Source of the DNA: Peltaster fructicola
Taxonomy: Eukaryota > Ascomycota > Dothideomycetes
DNA length: 64,000 nt
Assembly (NCBI GenBank): GCA_001592805.2
Contig: CP051139.1
Location: 248,001 to 312,000 of the forward strand
Reading direction: 5' to 3'
The notes beneath the pieces were generated by a model. It was not told the origin of the DNA, searched no databases, and saw only the letters and a program-made list of their open reading frames with translations. The position numbers were made by a program, and so were the translations under genes. Numbering within the stretch: position 1 is the first letter of the stretch; every line of letters starts with the position of its first letter. Below are positions 44,336-55,062 of the stretch, piece after piece.

Positions 44336-47300
44336 ATGGACCCACGAGACTCTGAGCCAATTCCACAGCCACCAGAGTGGCCCATCCTTGGCAACCTCTT
44401 CCAGGTCCATCATCCAGAGCCTTTCGAAGGCATTCACGCGCTGGCAGCAAGATATGGTAAGGATCTGATGCTCAATGCTTGCAGGATATCTCACACTGGT
44501 CAGGCGAGATCTACAGAATACGTATCCTGGCACAGAAGATCATAGTCATCTCCAGCTACGCTATGCTGAATGAGCTCTGTGACGAAAGTCGATTCGAGAA
44601 GGCGATCCACTATGGTCTACGGGAACTACGTGATGCTATTCATGATGGCTTGTTCACGGCATACGACACAGAGCCGAACTGGGGCATTGCCCACCGGACA
44701 CTCGTGCCTGCATTTGGACCGCTGAATGTCGATGGCATGTTCGATTCTATGAAGGACATCGCTTCGCAGCTCGTGCTCAAGTGGCTCCGGCATGGCTCAA
44801 AATACGATATCGCAGCTACGCAAGACTTCACTCGACTCACGCTAGACACAATCGCTTTATGCTCCATGGACTATCGTTTCAACTCCTTCTACACGGAGGA
44901 CACACATCCTTTCGTTCAAGCCATGGTCAAAGTCCTGGTGTACCCAGACACCCGCGGTTGGCTTCCGAATGTGCTAAGAAGGACTGTGTTCAGTCTACAT
45001 GAGAGGACCTATGCGCAGAACATTAGCATTCTCCGCCAAATGTGCCGGAATTTGGTGTCAGAGCGTGTAAAGGTACCCAGACCTGACACAAATGACCTCT
45101 TGAACGCAATGTTGAATGGTAAGGATCCCAAGACTGGCAAAGGTCTTGATCCGGAGTGCGTCATCGATAACCTGATGACATTTCTTGTTGCTGGGCACGA
45201 GACGACATCTGGTATGTTGTCCTTCACTATCTACTACCTTCTCAGAAACAAGGACGCATATCAGAAGGTCAAGGAAGAGGTCGATTCAGTAGTTGGACTA
45301 GACGACGTTCAACTGAAGCATCTTCGCAAGCTTCCGTACATCGACGCTGTATTACGTGAGAGCTCGCGCCTCTACCCTACAGCTCCCGGTAAGCGGCCAT
45401 GAGATAGCTGATGGATTCTATGCTTACATTCATAGCGATCGGCTTCACGCCTAAGTCTGCGCAGGGTGCTGTAGTCGGCGGCAAGTATCACGTTGATCGT
45501 GGCGAGACCATCTTAGCTTCACTGGCATTGTGTCATCGCGATCGAGCTGCGTACGGAGACGATGCAGAAGAGTTCAGGCCAGAGAGGATGCTCGACGAGA
45601 ACCTGGCAAATCTACCACCGAACGCTTGGAAGTCTTTCGGGAATGGCAAGCGAGGCTGCATTGGCAAGGGCTTCGCCTGTGAGTACGAGCAAGCGTCAAG
45701 GTATCATGCTAACATTGATATCTACAGGGCAGGAGATGCAGCTCGTGATGGTTATGCTCTTCCAGCATTTCGACTTCGAGTTGGTCGACCCAGAATACAA
45801 GCTACGCCTTGACTTCACGCTCACCATCAAGCCAAGAGATCTGCGCATCAGAGCAATCCCAAGGCCAGCGGTCAATCTCTCAGGTTCCGCTCTAGGAAGT
45901 CTCCTGCGGAGCAGCAAGACAGAAGCAAAGGGCAACACGCCAGAGCTGACACCAATGACAGAAGGCAAGCCGATCACTATTCTGTATGGCAGCAACAGCG
46001 GTACCTGCGAAACTCTGGCCAGGACACTTGCAAGCGACGCTACAGAGCATGGCTTTAAGGTCTCTGCGATCAAGGTCCTTGACAGCGCTACACGACAACT
46101 TCCTTTAGACGAGCCTGTGATCATTGTCACTGCGAGTTATGAGGGCCGTCCGACAGACGACGCCACCAGCTTCTACGAGTGGTTGGAGAATCTCACTGAG
46201 ACAGAGAGGTTGACTTCGGAATATGCAATCTTTGGATGTGGTCATGCCGGTAAGTCTCATGTATGTACTTCTGTACTGTACTGACCATATCAGACTGGAA
46301 GCAGACCTTCCATCGCATTCCTAAGACCATGGACCGGATGCTGCAGCAGTATGGTGGACAACGAATTTGTGAGCTTGGACTTGCAGATGCATCCAAAGGT
46401 GACATGATGGGCGAATTCCACACATGGGAGGATACAACATTGTGGCCGGCTCTCCGGAAGCGCTACGGCATCGAGTCGTCTGGACCGCAGCCAACACAAC
46501 GACAAGGCGTCGTCGTCGATGTCTCAAGTAAGAGAGGAACCGACCTTCGCAGCGACGCATCAGAGGCTAAGGTCTTGGCTGTGAAGACACTCACCGGGCC
46601 AAACGAGCCCGTCAAGAAGCACATCGTCATTGAACTCCCTACAGGCTCGACTTACCGTGCTGGCGACTACTGCGCAGTCCTGCCATTCAATCCACGAGAG
46701 ACCGTTCATCGAGTAATGACACGCTTCAGCTTGCCATTCGACACAGTACTCACGGTCACATCACACATGGGCATGACACTGCCCAACGAACCGCTGTCAG
46801 CACTGGACCTCTTTGGAGCCTATCTTGAACTATCACAGCCGGCCACTCGTCGAAATGTGCTCATGCTCATCGAAGCTACCGATGATGAGCTGATCAAGGG
46901 AGCTCTGTTGGAGCTCATGACAGATAACTTCAATGCTGCCATCACAGAGAAGCGAGTCTCTCTACTGGATCTACTCGAGCGATACCCATCCGTACAGCTA
47001 CCACTTGGTTCCTTTGTTGCATCCTTGATCCCTATGCGAGTGCGCCAGTACTCCATAGCTTCTTCGCCACTTGCTGGAGCACAAAGGGTCACTCTCGTTT
47101 ACGATGTCCTAGATGGACCGTCCACTGCCGGTGGCTCTCGACACATAGGCGTGGCATCGAACTATCTCTCGTCACTTCGACCTGGAGATATCATCCATGC
47201 TAGTATCAAAGCAAGCCATCAGCCGTTCCACATTCCTGAAGATGACAACACTCCGGTCGTTATGATCGCTGCAGGAGCTGGTCTTGCACCATTCCGAGGG

Positions 47301-47723
47301 TTCATCGAGGAGCGGGCAGCCTACCTTGCAGCAGGCAGGACTCTCGCACCTGCACACCTGTTCTTCGGTTGTCGTGGGCCAACCCGGGACGACCTGTATC
47401 GCGATGAGCTCGATGCTTGGCAGGCAGCTGGAGCAGTCGTAACACACCGGTCATACAGTCGTGCGCCAGAGCACAGTGGCGGCATGAAGCACATCAACGA
47501 GGTGATTCTTGCTGAACGGAAGCTGCTGATTGCCCTCTGGGAGCGCAATGCCAAGGTGTACGTCTGTGGCAGTCGAGCAGTCGGTGAAAGTGTCAAGCAG
47601 GCGTTCCTCAACATTGCTGGTGAGATGGCTAGAGATAGAGGCGAGGATGACGCAGAAGACTGCATGCAGAGATGGTTCGAAGGCATCAGGAACCAGCGTT
47701 ACACAACTGATGTCTTCACTTGA
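44336..47723 (+). CDS. CYP505-type P450-reductase fusion (P450foxy-like)
   Basis: Five exons: 44336-44456, 44504-45388, 45436-45678, 45728-46249 and 46294-47723, for 1066 residues. The P450 half has PPEWPILGN at the start, the I-helix AGHETTSG, ExxR (ESSR) and the haem loop FGNGKRGCIG (Cys410). A linker leads to the FMN domain (LYGSNSGTCETLA from ~502), the FAD-binding RQYSIASSP motif and the NADPH site AAGAGLAPFRGFIEER. The fusion is self-sufficient and belongs to the P450foxy/P450BM3 class, which hydroxylates fatty acids at sub-terminal carbons. No N-terminal anchor is present, so it should be soluble or peripheral. The tail-to-tail neighbour is another lipid-type hydroxylase, with 49 bp between stops. 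Confidence 0.95.
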
Positions 47724-47772
47724 AGCTTGATATAACATACAATAGTTGCCTATTTCCACGTATCTCATAAGA

Positions 47773-48968
47773 TTATGATGCCTTACCAGATGTCTTAGCT
47801 TTGTTGCCGAACAGGATCGCAAGGGCATCCTGGTTATACAGTGGCATATTGATCTTGTTGTTGTAGTCGATGTTCTCGGCCTTTCCTTCAATACGCTCGC
47901 CACATGTGCCGAAGATGAGATCCCACAGCCTGGTCTGCTTGCCGTAGTTTTGGCCTGAAACGGTCAGCTAACATCTCTAGCATGCGTCAGGATACTTACT
48001 CTTCTTCCAGCCTTGTCTGTGATGAAGATCATGATCTTCAATGGTCAATTCCGCACCGATCAGCGACAAAACCCATGTCGAAAGACCAGGTGGTGTGCTG
48101 GAGATTCGCAGTCCGCTGTGTCCAATGGCTTCCGAGAAGAGAACAAACTCATGGCACAACCACCAATCGTAGAAGTTCATAGGAAGACCCATCAACCTCA
48201 AAGATGCAAATGTGAGAAGAGGCACAAGTGCGATCTCGATCACCTCTTGCTCGGTATCTGCGTACGCCGATAGGAGTGGGTTTGGGTGCTTGGTAAGATG
48301 GTGGGTTCTGTGGTACTTCCAGAGCCACTCAACCTCATGGCAGGATCGATGATATGTGTAGAAGAAGAAGTCAAGGACAATCGAGTAGAGGAACAGCTCT
48401 ACTGGAACCCATTTGCTGAACATGACTGGAGCTGCGCTTCGGTATGTCAGGAAGACCGCTAGAAGAGGGCGGACTGTTGTTGTCATGTTGAGAGCCCTGG
48501 CGGCCTTGTCAACGCCGACATCTGGAATGTCATCTCGGACATGCTTGTCACCGTCGAGGAAACCGACTCTGTGCAGATATTAGCGGTATCAGAGGACCAA
48601 CCCGACTATGCATACTTCTGTGCGATGATACGAATTGCCCAGAGCTCACGGAAAGCGTTGAACTTGAGCGCGAAGGTATAGAGAAGGAAGGCACCGATAG
48701 GGTGTAAGTTCCACCCGGTGAGAGCTGTGAATGCTCGGTGTACAACCATAGGCCAAAGGGCATGTGCTAGAATCCACAGGTTGGCGGACCAGTCGGTCAG
48801 GACTGGAATTGGATCTGTCTTCTTGTGCACAGGGAACGGCTTTTCAGGATCTTCTCCGTATGGGTTGAAGCGCCCAAGAAGATGGTGGTTCCTGGTCCAG
48901 ATCTCAGGTCGATCTCTCCATGACGATTTCATGGAGTCCATGGGATTGCGCTGTACAGGAACCGACAT
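47773..48968 (-). CDS. Fatty acid hydroxylase / sterol desaturase superfamily protein
   Basis: Three exons: 48968-48616, 48568-48000 and 47954-47773, for 367 residues. The di-iron histidine boxes are in order: HRSCH (191-195), HRTHH (204-208), His268 in EAIGHSG, and EDHDLHH (295-301). Hydrophobic segments around them (WILAHALWPMVV, FLYSIVLDFFFY, ALVPLLTFASL) fit an ER membrane enzyme. The short final exon carries a conserved NYGKQTRLWDLIFGT stretch, typical of the end of this family. It probably hydroxylates or desaturates a lipid, using O2 and two electrons. The closest functional class (sterol, sphingoid base or fatty acid) cannot be settled from sequence alone. Confidence 0.88.
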
Positions 48969-49663
48969 CTTGACTGTAGTTGTGAAGAAGTCGAGAAGTG
49001 TGTAGAGGAAAAGACAGAGACGAGGAGTGTGGTTTTACCTCTTGATGACCCACCTCGCATGTGATCATCTACTACTGTAGGGACGAGGTAGTGCCTAGAG
49101 AATAGTGCTTTAATTTGGCCTCGGAGGCATCTCTTCACCCCATGGTGAAAATATGGTGGCGGCTTTCGGCCGATCATCATTTGACGACTCTGGCATAGCC
49201 GACAAAATAGCCAGATCTCTAAGCTGTCATTAGTGCGCCATATGACGAGTGCATCGCTCGGGCTGTTTCTCAATACCCTCGAAAGCTACCTGTCAAAGTC
49301 AGTGACCTCCTTGACAGCTCAAAGGACGATGCATGTCACGGCAGATGAGGTTGTGATAGGATCGATATGGCATGTAGTGCGCTGAAAAGTGGAGCTACGG
49401 AGCAACTCCATCAATCCCCTCATCGACGACCATGACAAGCTAGAGAGCAAGTCGGCAGTGTCGATGTGCTGTGTCAAATCTGTTTAGCACTTCAGAATGG
49501 CAGCGGACGGTCAGCGTCAGCGTTCGTTTCAGGTTGTCTGTATCGTTTTGAGACACGCCTGAGACATTAGCCCTCGTGTGATGCCTGATAAGACATGACA
49601 CGGCCACAGCATTGAGTATAACGACATCACCATGAGACTGTGTTTGAAAAGCAAAATATTAAT
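48969..49663. other. Intergenic, no gene seen
   Basis: About 700 bp between two minus-strand genes. The part near 48969 is the promoter of the hydroxylase. Open frames are short and motif-free. Confidence 0.5.
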
Positions 49664-50488
49664 TCATATAGCAGCAATGCTGATACCTCCAAACGCCTGG
49701 TGATCCCTGTGCCTCCGAGTAAACCTCGAACGAGCTCGTAATATACAGCGCGTGCCAGCGCGACCATTCGAAACCAAATCAACGCCATCGTAACTCGTCG
49801 TAGTATCAATATCGTGACTTCGTAGCATGAAAGAAACGCTTGGCTCAGAGGCAGTGGTGATAGCAGAGGGCCTCTTGTTGATCGAAGCCAGTGGAGGCCT
49901 ATCACGTGATATGTTCGGCGTCCTCTTGCTCTGCAGTTGAAATTCTGACCTTCCTTCATACACAACTCTCTTTCTTATCCCCCAGATCTTCCCACAGTCG
50001 GCTTCTGGTTCAGCCTCCGACTCGGAATCGCTGTTGGCTATGATGTCCTCAGCCAATTCGTCCAGCTTGCGCTGCCTCTCCTCGTATGACGACCGGATAT
50101 GATCAGGTGTGGACCCAGGACTGTATGCCAATGCGTCCTCTTGGCCGTACTTGTGTCTTCGAGCCGCCGACACGACGGCATCGCAGGCGCTCTTTGTCTT
50201 GAGACTCTTCTTGTACTGCTGACACACCTTGGCGCCAAAGTCAGGATCGTACGGGATATGTGCATACTCAGGAGGTGTAACGAGCTTGGCAGGGTCGAAG
50301 AAGCTCAATGAGCCTCCCAAAATACCCTGTTGGCCAGCTGGAAGAGGTACTGAGGTCGAACATCGTCGTCGCTTCAGCGGCTGAGAAGGAGGAGGTGTGG
50401 CGTCATCAATCGCGTCGCTGAGGGTCCGTTTGAGCGAGCAGGGTGAAGAACAGCCGCTGTCGGCAGTAAGCGGTGGTGATGGGAGCAT
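49664..50488 (-). CDS. Hypothetical low-complexity protein
   Basis: Single open frame of 274 residues from the ATG at 50488. The N-terminus is Ser/Pro-rich with a basic patch (PLKRRRCS) that could be a nuclear localisation signal. A more ordered middle follows (FDPAKLVTPPEYAHIPYDPDFGAKVCQQYKKSLK), then SYEERQRKLDELAEDI and an acidic stretch (SDSESEAEPEADCG). No known domain is recognised. The last ~60 residues look random and may lie beyond a missed splice site, so the C-terminus is uncertain. The Ser-Pro and basic features suggest a nuclear protein, but that is inference. Confidence 0.6.
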   Translation of the reverse strand: MLPSPPLTADSGCSSPCSLKRTLSDAIDDATPPPSQPLKRRRCSTSVPLPAGQQGILGGSLSFFDPAKLVTPPEYAHIPYDPDFGAKVCQQYKKSLKTKSACDAVVSAARRHKYGQEDALAYSPGSTPDHIRSSYEERQRKLDELAEDIIANSDSESEAEPEADCGKIWGIRKRVVYEGRSEFQLQSKRTPNISRDRPPLASINKRPSAITTASEPSVSFMLRSHDIDTTTSYDGVDLVSNGRAGTRCILRARSRFTRRHRDHQAFGGISIAAI

Positions 50489-50973
50489 TGATGTTTGCGA
50501 CAGGTGTTGCGCAGTTCAGATGAGCATGTTGTCGTGGTTTGATGAAGTCTCTGTTGCCACGACGTCGTCGCTGCAAAGGGTGAGCAGGCTCGGGTGCCAA
50601 GCCTCCAACAAGGCATCGCGGGCTGAAGCGGGCGGAGTCGCGATGCTAATTGGCCAGTAAGCACAACGTGGCTTGCCTCAGCCAACACAACACCCCAAAC
50701 AATCTCGATGTTGTCATGTGTCTTTCTGCACTTGCATGTAGCTTTTCATTCATATGATTCAGAGCTGGCTCTGAATATCGACAGATCATATGAGAATGAG
50801 CATTGGCATTGTGCGCAGGATCATTGTTGTTGTTGCATGATATTCATGAGCCCCTTCGCCACGCTGAGCGCCTGACAGCGATGACTCGTCCTTGAGGCGC
50901 AAGTATATTTGTGAGGCCGTACAGGAGCAGCCTACTTTTTTCTCGCATCTCACGTCCCTGCAACAACTGCATT
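50489..50973. other. Intergenic, divergent promoters
   Basis: About 485 bp between the divergent hypothetical gene (minus) and the FHA-kinase gene (plus). An inverted repeat CATATGATTCAGAGC / GCTCTGAATATCGACAGATCATATG sits at roughly 50752-50790. No gene seen. Confidence 0.4.
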
Positions 50974-52797
50974 ATGGAGTCCTCAGGTGAGGATACAGAT
51001 ATCGAAAGCCAGCCAGTGAGCAGCGAAGACACCCATCGTCTGCTCTACATTATCCCAGACAACGAGGTTGCCTGTAGCGCCATCCTTGAACTTCGCGATA
51101 AGCTGAGCGTTCAATCAGCCGATGATAGCCTTGATCATCACCGATCCTTCTTACGAGTCACCAGTGATTCCTATACGTGAGTATCTTCTGCTACGGCGTA
51201 GCAATGACTGATCGCTGCCAGACGAGGAGGCGCCCGCGATTACACGCCTACTTCCGGCAGTGGCAGCGATGGTGAAGCAGTCATGCTGGGTCCGGAAGAG
51301 ACCTACGAGGCCGATGGCCATTTCGAATTAAGCTTGTTGTATCAGCCAGCACGAAGAGCTGCTGGATGGACAATCGGTCGTGGCCGCACTGAGTCGTCGT
51401 CTGCACCTCTGGTGGATTTGCTGGTGCCTGTTCCGAGGTCTTCTGGCATGCACTCTTACCATTGTGCCTTTCAGTTCAATGATGCTGGCCAGCTGCAAGT
51501 GATGGCCTTTCACAGCCGCGTCAGTCTCGACCACTTCCCAATCGATGCTGGCACAGCTCGTGTGCTTCACAGGCCAGACCATCGACTGCAAGTGGGACCT
51601 TGCCTTTATAGACTAGCATTCGCACCGCAGGACCATCTTCGGGACGCTCATCAGAAGGCCAAGAAGAACTATCTGCAGGAGCACTATCCTGGTTATGGTG
51701 TGCCGCACGAGCTCATATCCGCCACGCCCTCCAGAGATGACCAGTACATCAACGACGACTGGAAGATATCGACAGGTAATGCCATTGGTACTGGTGCAGG
51801 CGACAGAGATACTGGTATGACGTTCGTGCAGGCTGCTTCGCATACACGAGAGAACAAAGTTCGTGCTTTGAAGGAGCGAAGACGGATTGATGAGCGTGGC
51901 TCCAAGGCGATCCAGTTCACGGAGAGAACCTATGCTCGCTTACGACGACTGCTCGGCGATGACGGCAACCGAGAGTTCATTGAGCACCTCGATGAGATAC
52001 TGTATAGCGGTAGTGACCGCATCTGGACACCTGGAGTCAAGGACAAAGTGTATCATCTCTTCTCGCCACTCGGCAATGGCAACTTCCGCCAGTTCTTCAT
52101 CCGCAGAACAATGGGCGAGGTCTCGAAGCTGGACAAGACAGCACTCTTTGTGCAGATCTTGATGGGTATGGACTCCTTACAGCGAGCCCGAATCATCCAC
52201 CGGGACATCAAGCCGGAGAACCTGGTCGTCGTACTAAGCAATCCCCCAAGAGCAGCCATAATCGACTTTGGCCAGGCTATATTCCAGGACGACGAGAAGC
52301 GTGGTGGCATAGTGCCGACTCCAGGCCGTGGTGGAACTATTGGCTATCTCGCTCCTGAGCAGGAGAACCCAACATATTCATCCGACGGGTTGTTCGGATG
52401 TCCTATCGATGTCTTTGCTCTTGGTCTGGTCGGTATCGATATCTTCTCTGATCCTAACCGACCGATCTGGCCCATGAAAGCCAGAAACCCAAATCCCTTC
52501 AGAGAACCGCTCAATCGATCGCACATCGCAGAATTCGACGGCGTGCTGAGGTATCTTGCTGCATATGCACCCGGATCGTTCTTCCATCTGCTTGGGAGAA
52601 TGCTCGACAAGAGTCCGGCCACCAGGATCAAGACAGGCGAGATTCTGGTACATCCTGCTGTCAGAGAACATGTCCAGGCGCAGTATGTGCGTAGAGAGGC
52701 TGAGGAGAATTCCAGCTTCCGTCTCGGGTCCAAACGTCTTGGCTCCAGCGAGTTCGCATCCTCAAGATTCACAACACCCACACCAGGTCCTAGCTGA
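50974..52797 (+). CDS. Ser/Thr protein kinase with N-terminal FHA-like domain
   Basis: Two exons, 50974-51176 and 51222-52797, for 592 residues. Residues ~105-205 look FHA-like: a WTIGRGR strand, SSGMHSYHCAFQF in place of the usual SRxHC loop, then more strands. The kinase follows: a glycine-rich segment (IGTGAGDRDTG), the likely ATP lysine Lys285 in RALKERRR, HRDIKPEN (Asp396), DFG (Asp416) and YLAPEQ. All catalytic elements are present, though the glycine loop is atypical. The order FHA then kinase recalls Rad53/Cds1 checkpoint kinases, but the domains are divergent and orthology is not claimed. Its stop is 12 bp from that of the convergent AAA+ gene. Confidence 0.78.
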
Positions 52798-52809
52798 GGT
52801 CTTCCTCGA

Positions 52810-53796
52810 TCAAAGCGGCGTCTCGACACTCGCTATCACATCATTGATGACCTCAGCGACACTGCTGTTCTGTAGGAGCTCTTGAACAGCCAGAGGATCA
52901 CTTCCCCATTGCAAGCTCTTCTCTGTGGCCGCTGTAGCAAGTATGAGGCGATGAGGGTAGATCTGTCGCGCAGCAAGCATCACCAAGGACGGTGTCACAA
53001 AGTCGATGCCATGCATGGTTGCCAATGCTTTACACAGCGCTCTCATCTGGCGTGTTGCAGTAGCAGAGACTCCTCCTTCGACATACCTGCTCAAGCGCAT
53101 GCAGAGCACCAAGTTGTAGAGATATGCGTCGACTTCTGCGGTCAGACGCACTTTGGCAGCTTGTAGGCGCAGACGCTCGACCTCCTCTTGCGAGATTGAT
53201 GGTGCGTTTGTTGGGAAGCTTCTGGCATGTTGTTCCTGGTGGTAGACCTGTGAGCTGGCCATCATGTCATTCAAGTGATATGACAATCTAGCATCAGGAG
53301 TAGATAGTGTAGCAATCAATAGCAAGTCCTTCGGCGCGGTGTACATTGAGTTGCGTGTGAACATGCGTCTCGTTCTGAGCAACTCGATAATTTGAGCCTG
53401 GACGCCATGCGATGCTTCATCGAGATGATGCAGGATAACAGCGTTTGCGATAACTTTTCGCTCTGCCAGGCTATCATCGCTTGTCAATCGAGGAGCGGTC
53501 GGTCGTCTATCGTATTGTGCGACATCGTAGCTGTCCATGGCATGATACAAGCTGCTCGCTCGAGTTTGCAATAGACTGTCATTGAGCTCATCTATCGTGG
53601 TTGCAGGACTGCATTGCAAACCTGCCGGCTCCAGATCGAAGGTCGTCCGGCATGCTGATCGTAGTGCGTCGTATAGGTCGACTCCGTCTGAATCGTCTTT
53701 CGAGAAGGTGCAGTGGTCTCCAGAAATTAGCGATGCCAATATCGTCAATTCGATGTCGTTCAGATGGTCAATTTTCGCTACTGTTTTGCCGTCCAT
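52810..53796 (-). CDS. MoxR / Mg-chelatase-like AAA+ protein lacking a visible Walker A
   Basis: Single open frame of 328 residues. The middle resembles the C-terminal half of an AAA+ core of the MoxR/Mg-chelatase I type: a Walker B-like strand VILHHLDEA, a partner helix (QIIELLRTRRMF), sensor-1 LLLIATLS and LSYHLND, where the family has the RLPPHLxDRF-type segment. A helical lid domain follows with RQMRALCKALATMHG. No GxxxxGKT Walker A loop is seen upstream. Either the ATP-binding part is lost, or it lies on an unrecognised 5' exon, or the protein is a non-catalytic member. Similar Mg-chelatase-like proteins of unknown role exist in filamentous fungi. Confidence 0.6.
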   Translation of the reverse strand: MDGKTVAKIDHLNDIELTILASLISGDHCTFSKDDSDGVDLYDALRSACRTTFDLEPAGLQCSPATTIDELNDSLLQTRASSLYHAMDSYDVAQYDRRPTAPRLTSDDSLAERKVIANAVILHHLDEASHGVQAQIIELLRTRRMFTRNSMYTAPKDLLLIATLSTPDARLSYHLNDMMASSQVYHQEQHARSFPTNAPSISQEEVERLRLQAAKVRLTAEVDAYLYNLVLCMRLSRYVEGGVSATATRQMRALCKALATMHGIDFVTPSLVMLAARQIYPHRLILATAATEKSLQWGSDPLAVQELLQNSSVAEVINDVIASVETPL

Positions 53797-54069
53797 GCTT
53801 GTTGCTGCGGGAAGGGAACTTTGTCACACCATCACGAGGCGCCTATGACCATGTCATCCTGCTTGGTGTATATACGTCACCAGAGCGACGTACAGAAGAA
53901 GTCAGTATACTGTAGATTGGTTCGAGTTAGGCAATGGACGCATCTGTTGGCAGCATTGACTGCGCCGCTAGGAGGCCCGTGCTTAGGTTGAGTCCTCAAG
54001 GTCGCTCACCCCTCGGTGTTGCTCACAGGTATCTGCTTCCAACAACGGCTTCGGACTGTCATACACAGT

Positions 54070-55062
54070 ATGGCCACTGATCAGCCGCCTCCTGACCATC
54101 CTTTGGCAGCTTCTCAGCCATGGTACAGGCGGCTCTACGACGAGGTGGGTCCGCATACGACCTACGGATATGCTGTCTACTACCTGCCGCGAGTCGTTAG
54201 AGCTGATGGACTGGAAGCTGTTCAGGAGTTCCATGACTCATATATCGAAAGCGCGAACGGCCTGATCAGATCTACCTTCGTCAATCCCAGCCCTCAATTT
54301 CGTCTCCAGCCAGTGCCATGGCCACTGTCATCGACCAGCGAAGCTAGCAATTTGTCAGAGATTAGCTTAAGAACAGGCAACCTCACTCTAGAGCATGAAG
54401 AGGAGCCAAAGCACTTTACCGAGGAGAGTGAAGAACGGGAGCAGATACGTACTCGCCAAGGAAATAGCAACATATACCATATCAACACTCGCAAATTGGA
54501 TGACATTGACGCAGATGATGCTCTTGTAGGCACGTTTCAACATCTTCGCGAGCATTTCAGAGCTTTCAGATCACTGCCTCGTCCTGTGTACCGATTCGTA
54601 GGAGAGAAGATGAAGCCGGAAGACCACAGCGGTCTCATTACTGGCCTACTCGACAACGTCTTCATCGTCATTAATGGGAACAGCGCCTATACTTGGTGGG
54701 AAAGTATGCCTTGCGACCGCGCTTGGGTATGGGCAGTCGATCCGGAGTTCGAAGATGACAGAAGAGCCGGCAAACATGGCAATGGTCTTCATGAGCATTA
54801 TCGAGGCTATGTGCGTGTACGACTGCAGCAGCTTGCCAATTGGTTCTACGAAGCTCGTCGCTTCCAACCTGAAGTGACACTTCGCGATCTATGGAATGCA
54901 GCTAGGCAGAGCAGCCAGTACTCCTTTGTGTCTCTCAATCCGGACTTGTACCATGTGAAGAGTATTAACAGCAACACCGGCAGTGCTCTAAGACCAGCAC
55001 ATCTGCGCGAGGTACGTACGAAGACTGTCACGGGCGGGACATTGTCGCGATGGGTGGTTTGA
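54070..55062 (+). CDS. Hypothetical protein
   Basis: Single exon, 330 residues from the ATG at 54070; the longer upstream frame starts with a non-ATG codon. No known domain is recognised. Trp- and Tyr-rich patches (QPWYRRLYDEVGPHTTYGYAVYYLPR, YTWWESMPCDRAWVWAVDPEFE) and regular alternation suggest a folded protein rather than chance. A charged linker (HEEEPKHFTEESEERE) divides it into two parts. No signal peptide or membrane segment. It begins about 270 bp after the divergent AAA+ gene start, so the two share a promoter region. Confidence 0.62.
   Translation: MATDQPPPDHPLAASQPWYRRLYDEVGPHTTYGYAVYYLPRVVRADGLEAVQEFHDSYIESANGLIRSTFVNPSPQFRLQPVPWPLSSTSEASNLSEISLRTGNLTLEHEEEPKHFTEESEEREQIRTRQGNSNIYHINTRKLDDIDADDALVGTFQHLREHFRAFRSLPRPVYRFVGEKMKPEDHSGLITGLLDNVFIVINGNSAYTWWESMPCDRAWVWAVDPEFEDDRRAGKHGNGLHEHYRGYVRVRLQQLANWFYEARRFQPEVTLRDLWNAARQSSQYSFVSLNPDLYHVKSINSNTGSALRPAHLREVRTKTVTGGTLSRWVV

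Noticed and set aside
50974-52797. Kinase lacking its N-lobe (pseudokinase)
   Set aside because: At first no ATP-binding lysine was seen, but a glycine-rich segment (IGTGAG) and Lys285 in RALKERRR fit the N-lobe, and HRD and DFG are intact.
53915-53945. tRNA B-box-like GGTTCGAGTTAGG
   Set aside because: Flanking bases do not form the T-stem and no acceptor stem is present.
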